Origin: Candolleomyces eurysporus | Taxonomy: Eukaryota; Basidiomycota; Agaricomycetes; Agaricales; Psathyrellaceae | NCBI GenBank assembly: GCA_027579435.1 | Contig: JANBPK010001718.1 | Coordinates: forward strand, 1 to 14,409 | Reading direction: 5' to 3' | Length of the DNA stretch: 14,409 nucleotides | Shown: positions 1-11,058 of the stretch, one piece after another | Numbering within the stretch: position 1 is the stretch's first letter | How the letters are laid out: each line of letters opens with the position of its first letter | Program-made: the position numbers and the translations under genes | Notes under the pieces: model-generated | Database searches by the model: none | Told to the model about the DNA's origin: nothing | The model's input: the letters and a program-made list of their open reading frames with translations, nothing else

Positions 1-294
1 CGGGGACAGTGGGGACGAGGAGGAAACCCATCTGGGTTTCGAGGACGGGGAAGAGGAAGAGGAGACTATCGAGGAGGCCAAAGAGGCCAAAGAGGCGACT
101 ATCGAGGAGGGCAAAGAGGAGGGCAAAGAGGGGACTATCGAGGAGGGCAAAGAGGGGGCCAAAGAGGAGGGCAAAGAGGAGACCATCGAGGTGACCATCG
201 AGGTGACCATCGAGGAGACCATCGAGGAGGCCGTGGCCGTGGTGGGCCTCCCCCGAAACCAACGAATACGACTAGTACTGGGGAGGCGCAATGA
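1..294 (+). CDS. C-terminal RGG/RG-rich tail of an RNA-binding protein (5' partial)
   Basis: Reading frame 1 is open from the window edge to a TGA at 292-294 and gives 97 residues made almost only of Gly, Arg, Gln and Asp, with Tyr or His spaced through it. Typical units are GDYRGGQRG and, later, GDHR repeated four times, followed by RGRGGPPPKP and a short Thr/Ser end. This is an RGG box, known to bind RNA and to be arginine-methylated, usually at the C-terminus of hnRNP-, fibrillarin/GAR1- or LSM14-like proteins. The catalytic or RRM part lies outside the window, so the family cannot be named. The other two plus frames are also nearly open because the DNA is repetitive. Frame 1 was chosen for its RGG composition and sensible end. 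Confidence 0.7.
   Translation, partial: RGQWGRGGNPSGFRGRGRGRGDYRGGQRGQRGDYRGGQRGGQRGDYRGGQRGGQRGGQRGDHRGDHRGDHRGDHRGGRGRGGPPPKPTNTTSTGEAQ
61..228 (+). repeat. Coding tandem repeat in the RGG tail
   Basis: GACTATCGAGGAGG units begin at 64, 97 and 133 (33 and 36 nt apart), separated by GGCCAAAGA/GGGCAAAGAGGA units. They are followed by a clean 12-nt repeat GACCATCGAGGT at 181, 193, 205 and 217. Every period is a multiple of 3, so length changes keep the RGG frame. The array probably varies in copy number between strains (inference). Confidence 0.8.
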
Positions 295-374
295 CATTGA
301 CTGTGTAGTATAGCTGGTTATGTAAGCGAGATATGTTTTTACGAGGTGGAATCAAAGACGGCCTGCTCTCAACC
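295..374 (+). promoter_or_regulatory. 80-bp gap between RGG gene stop and SDA1 start
   Basis: This must hold the 3' UTR of the upstream gene and the SDA1 promoter or 5' UTR. An in-frame ATG at 333 would extend SDA1 by 14 residues, but known SDA1 proteins begin close to the ATG at 375. No clear TATA box is seen. Confidence 0.4.
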
Positions 375-2915
375 ATGGTTCGCGGCATCCTCCTCACCTC
401 AAATCTGCCCCAGCTTCAGAACCTCATAAAACGAGACCCCATCTCGTACAAGGAGGAGTTTCTCCAGCAATGGCACCACTACAATAGCATCCGCGAGATA
501 TTCGCCATCAACCCCGACGAGCAGGCCCACCATTTTGGAGAGCTCGTTGCCTTCATCTCCCAGGTCGCAACATGCTACCCCAAGGAGACGGCCCAGTTTC
601 CGGCACAGCTCTCGACCCTCTTGCTCGAGAGCTATAATGTCCTCTCCCTTGACACCAAGAAAACTATCGTTCAAAACCTCGTTATGCTTCGAAACNAAAA
701 ATGTCATCTCTTCAATTGAGTAAAAAAACTTTCCTCGGTCCCTCAGTTGTCCATCTCATGTCTGAATCAGCCTTATGAAGACCCTGTTTCCCCTCCTCCC
801 CCAAACTTCTTCATCTGCCTTGCGGGGTTTCATCCGCAAGACCATTCTCAACGACATCAAGGCCGCTAACCTCCGCACCAAAAACCACAAGCTAAACAAT
901 GCCGTACAGGCCATGCTCTTTGGCATGATAGAGAGAGGACTGGGTGGTGAAGTCGTTGGGGACAAGGGCAAAACAAAAATGGTGGCCGCCTTCTCAGACT
1001 CTCGCAAACACGGCGACGAGGCCATGTGGGCCATTATCCTTTCCAAAGAACTATGGCGGAAGGGCATCTGGTGAGCATCCTCAGGCCCATACTATTCCCT
1101 TGACTAACTCAGCCCCAGGCGCGATGCAAAGACAGTCGCTATCATCGCCCAGGGCTGCTTCCACCCCGTCATCAAGGCTCAAAGCGCGTCCCTTCACTTC
1201 TTTTTGGGCGACGAGGAAGAAGACGAGGATAGCGATAACGAAGAACAGGTCCGTATGCATTGTTGTTATGACAAGAGCACGACTGACAATCAACCCATTA
1301 GGAGATTGACATCAAATCCCTGCAACATAAACGAGAGGTCAAGAAGAAGACAAGAAGCGGGGACAACAAACTCAGAAAGCAAATGAAAGAAGCGAAAAAG
1401 GTGCATTTCACATGTACACAAGAGTTACACAATCCGCTCACTTCTAGACAGAAATCTCAGCAAAAGAGTGACGACGTTTCTACCAATTTCTCTGCCCTCC
1501 AGTTGCTTCGCGATCCCCAGACCTTCGGGGAAAAGCTTTACGATATCCTCCATAATCACGACAAAAAGTTTTCGCTTGACCACAAAATTCTCATTATGCA
1601 GCTCCTTTCGCGGATAATGGGAAGCCACAAGCTCTGCGTCCTTGGGTTCTACACGTACATTGTCAAATATCTTTTCCACAAGCAACTCCGGATACCCAGC
1701 ATACTTGTTTGCCTCGCCCAATCCGTCCACGACCTGACTCCTCCCGATGCTGTCACCCCAGTCATCCGCAAATTGGCGCAAGAATTCGTTCATCCAGGTG
1801 TTGCCAACGAGGTCATCGCTGCAGGTATCAACTCTATCCGGGAAATTTGTCGGAGGCAACCATGGGCGATGGAAGAGGATTTACTCAGCGATTTGATCGA
1901 ATATCGCAAGAGTAAAGATAAGCAGGTCGTCGCCGCGTCCAGAGGTTTGCTTAGGCTGTATCGTGAGGTTAACCCTGGCATGTTGAAGAAGAGAGAGCGT
2001 GTAAGTGTCTTTTCTGTGTCTTTCTTGCATTAAATCTCATTGAAAAACAGGGCAAAGAAGCTACAATGTCGGTAACGGGAGGTGCTCAACCTCTCCCTTA
2101 CGGTCACGGGCCCGAAGCGGCGGTGGACATCGAAGGACTTTCGGTAAGCATGACTTTTGTCGATCTCTAATCAGGGTCTCAACGGTGTATGGCTAGCTGC
2201 TGGAAGACCACCTCAAGGTTCTCGAAAATGGCAAGGAGGATGATGGTTCCGACAACGAAGATGAGTGGAAAGGCTGGGAGGTCGAGTCAGACTCGTCAAG
2301 TGACTCTGATTCCGACGGGTGGATTGGGGTTTCGGATGACGAAAACGAGAACCTGGTTATCAGTGATAGCGAAGATGAGGGAGAAGACAGGCCATCGCCA
2401 GAAGTACAAGTGGAGAAGAAGATATCCACCCTTGCAACAACCAAGGTAGTGACTTCCCGATTCATATTTTACCGAAGAAGGCTCACTAGTTTTGACATAG
2501 ATTCTTACGCCGGCCGACTTTGCTTTATTGAACAGTCTCCGTGCTTCCGCAACAGGGTCCACTTCCACTTCCAAGAACAAACGAAAAGCTGAACCCGATG
2601 TGTCTACTCAGAATGACGAGTTTATCTCTGAGAACGATATCCTGGGACCGCGCAAGAAAGCCAAAGCCGATTACGAAGAGAGAATGGCTTCAATTCGCGC
2701 TGGTCGTGAAGGTCGAGAGAAGTTTGGATCTCAGAAGGGCAAGCAAAATAAAGCTGCGCCTAGCAGCACCACCAATCGCGAAAAGGCTAGAAACAAGCCC
2801 ATCATGATGATCATGAACAGCTCCGCTGTCAAAGGAAAGNAAAAAAGCATCTCTTCGCGAAAAGCAGAGAAAACTTAGAGCACACATCACCAAAGCCAGG
2901 CAATCCTACCATTAG
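375..2915 (+). CDS. SDA1: SDA1 homolog, 60S ribosomal subunit biogenesis/export
   Basis: Sda1/SDAD1 is a nucleolar and nuclear HEAT-like protein needed for late 60S pre-ribosome maturation and export, with a reported yeast role in G1/actin organisation. My join is 375-719, 771-1070, 1119-1248, 1302-1400, 1452-2000, 2051-2143, 2197-2445 and 2501-2915, giving about 725 aa once the N at 696 and the N at 2840 are each treated as surplus bases. Family landmarks include SNLPQLQNLIKRDP near the N-terminus, FSALQLLRDPQTFGEKL mid-protein, the WAMEEDLLSDLIEYRKSKDK segment, an acidic DEDSDNEE stretch, a second Ser/Asp-rich acidic block (2197-2445), and a basic C-terminus with NREKARNKPIMMIMNSS. Human SDAD1 is 687 aa and yeast Sda1 767. 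Both Ns sit in A-runs and break the frame; dropping them restores family sequence on the far side. Intron 1401-1451 has a weak donor (GTGCAT) and is in frame, so it is the least certain. Confidence 0.93.
696..696 (+). other. Ambiguous base N in an A-run, breaks the SDA1 frame
   Basis: The sequence reads CGAAACNAAAAATGTC. Counted as a base, the frame soon leaves the SDA1 match. Counted as absent, it continues RNKNVISSI and joins in phase to the exon starting at 771. The N therefore marks an uncertain homopolymer length, not a mutation. Confidence 0.85.
2840..2840 (+). other. Ambiguous base N in an A-run near the SDA1 C-terminus
   Basis: The sequence reads GGAAAGNAAAAAAGC. Kept as a base it gives an early stop at 2876-2878. 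Dropped, the frame continues through SLREKQRKLR, matching the SFREKQ-type tail of the family, and stops at 2913-2915. Confidence 0.85.
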
Positions 2916-3006
2916 ATAGAAAACTCTCTTCGTTTTGCTATCATTTAGCCACTGGAATACTTATTGATATCTACGCCCACATGCGATTGAACGTAATGTT
3001 GTCAGT
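2916..3006. other. Convergent 91-bp gap: 3' ends of SDA1 and Nudix gene
   Basis: The stops of SDA1 (+) and the Nudix gene (-) face each other across 91 bp of AT-rich sequence. Both 3' ends must lie here or overlap the neighbour. No ORF or structured RNA was recognised. Confidence 0.5.
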
Positions 3007-4073
3007 CTATGGAAGGTTCCCGTCCTTGATCTTCTGTGCGAATTGGTAGGCAGAGGCGAAATGTGAAAGCCTGGCATCAACAGCGAAACCCTACAAGCAA
3101 CCATGCGAATCAATGAGTAAAGGCTGTGAATCTACATCGAAACAAACACAGACCTTCTTGTCATACTCTGTTGAAGTGAATAGATCGGTCAATTACCGAA
3201 GACGGGGTGGAAAGAAAGACTGACCTTGCAGTTCATCATACAACTTTGATATAGGGACGACCTTGGTTACGATATGCTCACCCGGCTCGAGGTGGGGAAC
3301 TGGCGTCTGAATCTCGTCGTCGAACCAGACCGACACGGTCACCAGTTTCATGTTGGCGTTGGTCATTCCTAGCAGACGGTCATCATCAGGCGCAACGGCT
3401 TATGAGTTGAACTGACCAGGGTCGCTGACGATGGTTGGAGAAACTTCGATGATGCTCTCTGCCTTGTATCCAGTCTCTTCTTCCAGCTCGCGGATTGCGG
3501 TTGTCTCGGGGGTTTCGCCTTCATCGATGAGACCTGGAGAAGTTCAATGACATGTCAGAAGCAATACGGTCGATGACTAACCTGCAGGAAGCTCTGTGCA
3601 AAGAGGCGTCAGGAACTTGAAATATAGGAGAGCTATGTAAACATACCAATGACAACCTTGTCGATAGGTGGTCGGAACTGCTCGATAATAACGGTAGAGA
3701 TGGGGAATGAATTCTTTCGCGACCGAATCACGGCAAAGATGGCCACAGCTGGGTAGCTTTTTGTCAATGATCGAGTGCCATACCCGTCGCTTGACGGACC
3801 GCTACACACCGTCGATGCCACTAGAAGAGCGGGTCTTTCTTTCTGCCATCTCCCAGGGACGCTGGCGGATACGAACAGTGAGCTTAGGGCACGATCTATT
3901 TCGCAAACATACGAACCTGCTTTCCGTCAGGATCTGTGTAGGTCAGCTTCTTGAGCGTAATCCATCTGGATTGCTGTGGTTGAGCGTTTCGGACGAGCAG
4001 AAAGCACCTCGGTCGCGAACCTTGCGTCCGACGTTGACAACTCCTTGGATGCTACCACCTTGGAAGCTGACAT
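3007..4073 (-). CDS. YSA1: Nudix hydrolase, ADP-ribose/ADP-sugar pyrophosphatase (NUDT5/YSA1 type)
   Basis: Enzymes of this family split ADP-ribose to AMP and ribose-5-phosphate, with Mg2+ held by the Nudix box. The join on the minus strand, in reading order, is 4073-4021, 3965-3917, 3861-3810, 3748-3647, 3593-3582, 3533-3417, 3368-3225, 3167-3154 and 3090-3007, giving 208 aa (human NUDT5 219, yeast Ysa1 231). Landmarks are [15 protein letters not shown], then VIIEQFRPP, then IELPAGLIDEGE leading into the Nudix box (residues about 90-112: G, five residues, E, seven residues, RELEEETGY), and [12 protein letters not shown] downstream as in ADP-ribose members. Two exons are only 12 and 14 nt but are needed to keep the conserved sequence. 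The start at 4073 precedes the conserved N-terminus; an in-frame ATG at 4172 would add 33 residues with a hydrophobic leader. It shares an upstream region with the divergent PNKP gene. Confidence 0.92.
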
Positions 4074-4256
4074 GAGGGACCTGGAGGAAAAGATGGAGCG
4101 AAAGCAGCTGGGAGGAGGAGGACGAGCCGCGAGCAGGAGAAGCATGACAGGCAGTATAGCAAGGAAGAGCATGACAGAGGTATTTGGTCATGTTAGCCCC
4201 TGAGTCCATCCGCCATCAGTCGCGTCGACGCGCTCGACAGCCTCATCACGTCTCCC
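4074..4256. promoter_or_regulatory. Divergent promoter, Nudix hydrolase / PNKP
   Basis: There are 183 bp between the two start codons (84 bp if the Nudix gene starts at 4172). An in-frame TAG at 4195-4197 lies upstream of the PNKP ATG, which fixes that start. No TATA box or named operator is evident. Confidence 0.5.
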
Positions 4257-6020
4257 ATGCAGCCGTCCTCGTCCAAAAAGCGCCCCAGGGAAGCTGGCGA
4301 CGGAGCAGAGGGCTCCACAAAGGCCCGCAAAGGTATCATCGCCCCTTCCTGTTCTCACTTCACCTGTTGACTGTCCACAGTGCACCCATTCTTCCAAAAG
4401 CGCTCAGAGCAGGTCGATGACGATGTCGGCAAGCCATTTCGCTGGCTTCCTCCTCTTGGACCAACTGGCTCTTGTCTGCACGCAGTCAACCAGGCACCAG
4501 CGAGCACCACCAAGGTTGCAGCCTTGGATCTAGATGGCACGCTCATCAAGGCAGACCTTCGTCATACTGCGGACTGGCAATGGTGGTCGCCCGTCGTCCC
4601 CAAAAAGCTCCGTGAGTTACACGAGCAAGGGTCAGTCTGCACTCTTCCTCCAAAGTTGCTGGGGCTCAAATCTGCCTCAGGTACTCTATAGTGATCATTT
4701 CGAATCAAAACCTGAAGGCTGCTCAACTGAAGACGTGGAAAGACAAAGTGGCGTCGATCGCCAGAGCTGTAGGTGGTCATGAACCCAACCGCGTGGATGT
4801 TCCCAACCCGAAATGCTTCAACAGCTTGAATCCGTTCCCTTTCGACTCTTTGCTGCCACCGTCAAAGACCAATATCGAAAACCAATGCCCGGAATGTGGT
4901 ATGAACTTGAGCGCTTATATGCTCTGGACGGTGTTCAGATCGGTTCGTGTACTTCCCTTCCTTTGCAAGGCTATCTAAATTCACTCTGTCCTAGACAAGG
5001 AAGAATCGTTCTTCATCGGAGATGCGGCAGGCCGCATCTATTCAAAAACCAAGAAAGACTTTGCTAGCACGGATAGAAAATGGGCTTTGAATTTGAGCAT
5101 CAAGTTTCTGACTCCCGAGGTATGCAAATTCCCGTCTTTACGGATATCCACTCCTTTCCTAACCTCACATATCCACGCAGGAACACTTTTTGAATCTTGC
5201 CCCGCACACCAACGTAGAGCTTCCTGGGTTCAACGTATCCTCGCTACCCGACTGTGAGTGGGTCGACGGAGGCGGTCTAAATATCTAGTGCTGAATGCCG
5301 CAGTGCCCCAGATTCTACCATCATCCAGCTCCTTGCTTCCGGACCCGCCTTCGCATGAATTGGTGCTATTTGTCGGATCCCCTTGCCTAGGCAAAACATC
5401 GTTTTATACGCAGCACTTTCAGAAAGCAGGCTACACCCATATTAACCAAGATACGCTGAAAACGAGACCTAAGTGCATTGCTGCGGTGCAAGAGGCAGCT
5501 AAAAACGGTCAGAGCTGTGTGATAGGTGATTTCCTTTGACGACTTTGCTACATATCAGCGGCTAAGGCTTATTATCATTCCAGACAATACGAATCGCAAT
5601 GCTGCCACCAGGAAATTCTACATTGACATAGCCAAGAAGCATAAACTTCCCATCCGGTACGGCTAACCCCCCTTGCTAGGCATTTCAACTGATAGCCCTT
5701 CAAGATGCTTTTATTTTACCGGTTCAACAGAACTGGCTTGGCACAACAACCTTTATAGAGCATTCATTCAGCGCGTTGAAGAAGGCGTTCAGGTGAGCCT
5801 ATCATTATTTCACGCAGATGGGCTGCGTCTGAGCACTGAGCGTCCACACCAGAGGAGGGAACTGTTACCTTATACCGCCTTCATCGGTTTCAAAGATGGC
5901 TTCGAGGAACCTCAACTCGAAGAGGGATTCACAGAAATTCGACGGGTGAATTGGGTTTTCGAAGGAACAGACGAAGACCGTAAACGATGGTCAATGTGGC
6001 TACAAATAAGTGGCAAGTGA
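4257..6020 (+). CDS. PNK1: Bifunctional polynucleotide 5'-kinase / 3'-phosphatase (PNKP)
   Basis: PNKP cleans DNA ends during strand-break repair by removing 3'-phosphate and adding 5'-phosphate. The join is 4257-4332, 4381-4630, 4681-4768, 4825-4942, 4995-5119, 5181-5253, 5304-5525, 5584-5656, 5705-5792 and 5853-6020, giving 426 aa. The N-terminus is short and basic (KKRPRE, a possible nuclear signal), followed directly by the HAD phosphatase: ALDLDGTL (nucleophile Asp about 75, Asp 77), IISNQN, and FFIGDAAGR. The kinase domain follows with P-loop GSPCLGKT (about 268-275), HINQDTLK, DNTN (318-321) and CFYFTGS with WHNNLYR. There is no N-terminal FHA domain as in animal PNKP; length and layout match fission yeast Pnk1 type. 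The intron 5793-5852 is 60 nt and stop-free, so retention would insert 20 residues. The 3' end nearly touches the convergent GALT gene. Confidence 0.94.
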
Positions 6021-6036
6021 CCCTTTCTCTGTATTC
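6021..6036. other. 16-bp gap between convergent PNKP and GALT stops
   Basis: Only 16 bp separate the TGA of PNKP (6018-6020) from the GALT stop (complement of 6037-6039). The 3' UTRs of both genes must run into each other's last exons. Confidence 0.8.
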
Positions 6037-7403
6037 CTATCCGCCTGTAGGCATTGCATTCGTGTAATGGACGTTGGAGCAGGCCGCCAGTCGAGAGGCA
6101 GCCTGTTCTGGGGTAATATCTCGCTGTGGCTCTGCCATGAGTTCATACCTATTTTATTGTCAATGTCGGAATGTAATATCGACATGAATTGGAAGCCATG
6201 CTCACCCTACGAGGAATTTCTTCACTGTTGCACTCCGCAAAAGAGGTGGTTCGAAATGAAAGTGCAGGTGCGCGACATCATGGCCGTCCTCTTCGTTTAA
6301 ATGCTTCTGAGGGGTGGGTCGCTGGTGAACACCCATGGAATAAGGAAAGGAGCAAGAGAACAAGTTGTCGTAGCGGATCGTTATTTGAGAGATGATGTTG
6401 GCCAGACTCAACTTTTCGGTCGTGCTAAGGTTTAGTAGGGACTGTACGTGCCTCCGGTAAGGGAGCACTGTTCCAATTGTCAGCCAAAAGCAATCGACCG
6501 GAGACGGACAACAAACACAAAATCTCAAATGGCCAGATGGCCCACCAAGGTACTACGGCGATCCAGTCGTTGTTCTTGACAACGACCCTCGTAGCCGATG
6601 GATCTGACGCTTCGAGGTGGGCATAGTCGCACAATAAGCAAGGTCGACCTAAATCATGAAGAATAAGGGCGCCTGGGCGATACGAACAGGAATAGACGAC
6701 TCACCTCGAGGCCCCTTGGGAGCATCTGGGCTAGGGACAGATTTGTCGGAAAGGGAGTAGTGCCTGAGGGAGTCAAACTCCTTGGCTGCAAGTGTTGGAA
6801 TTGCCGATGTAGACCACACTTGACAGTGAGGGTGAGGATTGGAACAGCCCATGATAGAACCCTTGTTCTAATCCGAGGTTTAGCCCTACCTCGTGGAGTC
6901 ACAGTAACTTGCCCCCTCACCTCAAAGATCTGGACATGCTGAATGTCGGGCTGGTAGCCTCGCTCGATATAAATCTTGCACCATTCTTCAATGACGTTCA
7001 TGATTTCCACATCTCCCAATTGGGCAAGGGTAAGGTCGTGGCGAGGATGGAAAACGACGACATCGCACGCCCCAACGACCGGCTCGATCCGGAGCAGAGG
7101 ATGGGGGGTTGAGGACAAGGTAGGCAGCGGGGGCGGCAAAACAGCTGCAAAGTCGTTGGGGAAAGCAAAGATGGAGGCATAGTCCGGATTCCTATGGCCA
7201 CTGGTACGAGGGTTGCCTGGACAGAGATAACACTTGGGGTCGTAGGCAGGGGTGTCGTACTTCTGAGGATCCTCGACCTGGCCCAACCATGGACGGTTAG
7301 CTCTGTGTGGTGAAACAAGGACATACTCCCCGAGGAGGGGATTGAAACGGCGGTGGGGATGTATGTCAGGATTCAATTCCATAATATGATAAGACAGAGT
7401 CAT
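6037..7403 (-). CDS. GAL7: Galactose-1-phosphate uridylyltransferase (Leloir pathway)
   Basis: GALT swaps UMP between UDP-glucose and galactose-1-phosphate through a uridylyl-histidine intermediate in the cytosol. The minus-strand join is 7403-6921, 6867-6705, 6648-6517, 6467-6206 and 6148-6037, giving 383 aa (376 from the second ATG at 7382; yeast Gal7 is 366). Landmarks are [37 protein letters not shown] (a metal-binding CxxC), [75 protein letters not shown] and [12 protein letters not shown]. The active-site motif reads HPHCQ: the nucleophile His (about residue 175) and Gln are kept, but Cys replaces the Gly found in yeast and E. coli. It is convergent with PNKP and divergent from DDX41. 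No other galactose-pathway gene is in the window. Confidence 0.95.
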
Positions 7404-7460
7404 CCCGAAGCCAAGTCAAAGCATCCCCTGCGCCTAGGGTTAGGTTTATCCTCTTCTTCC
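7404..7460. promoter_or_regulatory. 57-bp divergent promoter, GALT / DDX41
   Basis: The start codons are 57 bp apart (77 bp if GALT starts at 7382). The gap holds a telomere-like AGGGTTAGG at 7436-7444 and a pyrimidine run just before the DDX41 ATG. Core promoters of both genes must overlap. Confidence 0.5.
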
Positions 7461-9738
<2,278 letters not shown>

Positions 9739-9792
9739 GTTGGTGTCTAGTCTACAGATTTTGGATTTCGGCCCAGTAGCTTATTTGTTTTA
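9739..9792. other. 54-bp convergent gap, DDX41 / ING
   Basis: This is the space between facing stop codons. It is T-rich, with TTATTTGTTTTATC at its right end. Nothing else was recognised. Confidence 0.5.
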
Positions 9793-11036
9793 TCAGGCGT
9801 CGAATTTTGTGCAATTCTCGCAGTACCATTCTCCATCTGGGGACTCGGCCAAACCCACACAACCGAGGTGAAACTGGGACACTTGAGGTGACTATGGAGT
9901 TTTGCGTGAATCAAAGGAACGTACCCATTCAAGATTGCACTGAGGGTTGTCGCAAGCAATCATCTGTGGAAGTTATTGGCAAGGAAGTTGAATGGGTTAC
10001 TGAATGGATATCTCACCTCTCCAAAGGAGACCCTATTGCAATAGCAGTACAGTTCTTCTTCCTCTCCCTCCAACTTCTTGGGATTGATGACCAGACTTGC
10101 CGCGACGGACTTTGTTAGTTGATTTTCCAACGGCGGCTCGTCCTCTTCTTCGTCCAGATGGTCGTTAAGGGTGTCATTAGCGTACGCACCAATGGCATTG
10201 TAACTATCTATCGCATTGGTGCATTCAGACTTTGTGTCTCGCGCTGATTTGGGCAGCGTAAGGTCAGGAAGTTGAATAGAGCCTTCGTTGGACAAAGATG
10301 CTTCTTGCTCCCGAATAGCGAGATCTAAGAGTCGGATATGTCGTTCAACCTTTGCCCCGTTAGTAGACGATGATAAGGAGATGTGGAGACCTCATACGGA
10401 GTCGCAAGTTGCCTGTGCAAGGTTTACTTTCTCTTGGGAGGCCCGCAAAATCTCTTCCGATAGCCATGCAATATACGACAAGTGTTCCCGGGATGTCTCG
10501 GGCCTTTTCGTTCGCTCAATCGGAACAGGCATTGAGGCCATGGGCTTTGCAGGTTGAGATGATAGCAAGGGAGGGAAGACGGATGCCGGAGCTGCGGTCT
10601 CTTGACTTGTCTCGGTATCAGCTGGGTCGGCGGAGGCGAGTTTCTTGCGGAGAGATATGTAGTTCTTTAACATTGGCATGAGGGTTGTAGAGTAGTCTAG
10701 ATCGAGTTCATGAGTGGCGTCCGGAGGCACGCGACGGAAACGCACTCTGGGATTGCTCGTCCAACTGGTGTAAGAGCGAAAGCTGCCGGTGAATAGTCAA
10801 GGGTAGCTGCTCGACGACTGTTACTGGTGTTATCGTGCATCCAGTTCGATGAACGAGGAGAACTCACTTTCATAGCGTTCCTCGCGTACCGCGTCCCATA
10901 CCTCTCGCTCCTTCTCTGCTTGGTCCTTGTTCTCGTCTAATGAATGAGATGCGTCTGAATCAACATCTTCAACGACATCGACTTGAATTTCTTCTTCTTG
11001 AAACGCCTGAGAGCGCCGTCGCTTGCGGGAGGACAT
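9793..11036 (-). CDS. ING-family chromatin reader with C-terminal PHD finger
   Basis: ING proteins (Yng1, Yng2 and Pho23 in yeast) are subunits of histone acetyltransferase or deacetylase complexes and read H3K4me3. The minus-strand join is 11036-10868, 10817-10746, 10696-10398, 10349-10017, 9963-9925 and 9873-9793, giving 330 aa. The N-terminus is basic (SSRKRRR) then acidic. An ING-type helix follows: EQLPLTIHRQLSLLHQLDEQ (about 59-78), then LMPMLKNYISLRKKLA. A Pro/Ser/Thr linker comes next and a helix VERHIRLLDLAIREQE. The PHD finger is C4HC3: CYC (282, 284), CDNPQC (295, 300), FHLGC (His306, Cys309) and CENC (322, 325). Tyr281, Met292 and Trp304 are placed to form the methyl-lysine pocket. 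Which ING complex it joins cannot be told. The first intron has two acceptors 6 nt apart; I used the distal one. Confidence 0.9.
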
Positions 11037-11058
11037 GGTGAGCGGTTGAGAAGTGGCT
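11037..11058. promoter_or_regulatory. 22-bp space between divergent ING and kinase-like start codons
   Basis: The ATG of ING (complement of 11034-11036) and the inferred ATG of the kinase-like gene (11059-11061) are only 22 bp apart. Transcription start sites must lie inside the opposite gene or the first exon of gene 8 is misplaced. Confidence 0.45.

Noticed and set aside
9..194. Arg/Lys-rich ORF in frame 3 starting with ATG at 9
   Set aside because: It is a shadow of the RGG repeat. The RGG frame has a recognised composition and a better end; this one has no family resemblance.
333..374. Upstream in-frame ATG for SDA1
   Set aside because: It would add 14 residues not expected in SDA1 proteins, which start just before the SNLPQLQNL segment.
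6760..7182. Plus-strand ORFs opposite GALT
   Set aside because: They lie antisense to well conserved GALT exons and have no recognisable content.
7353..7460. N-terminal extension of DDX41 from the ATG at 7353
   Set aside because: It overlaps GALT coding sequence on the other strand and DDX41 proteins begin with the acidic segment that starts at 7461.
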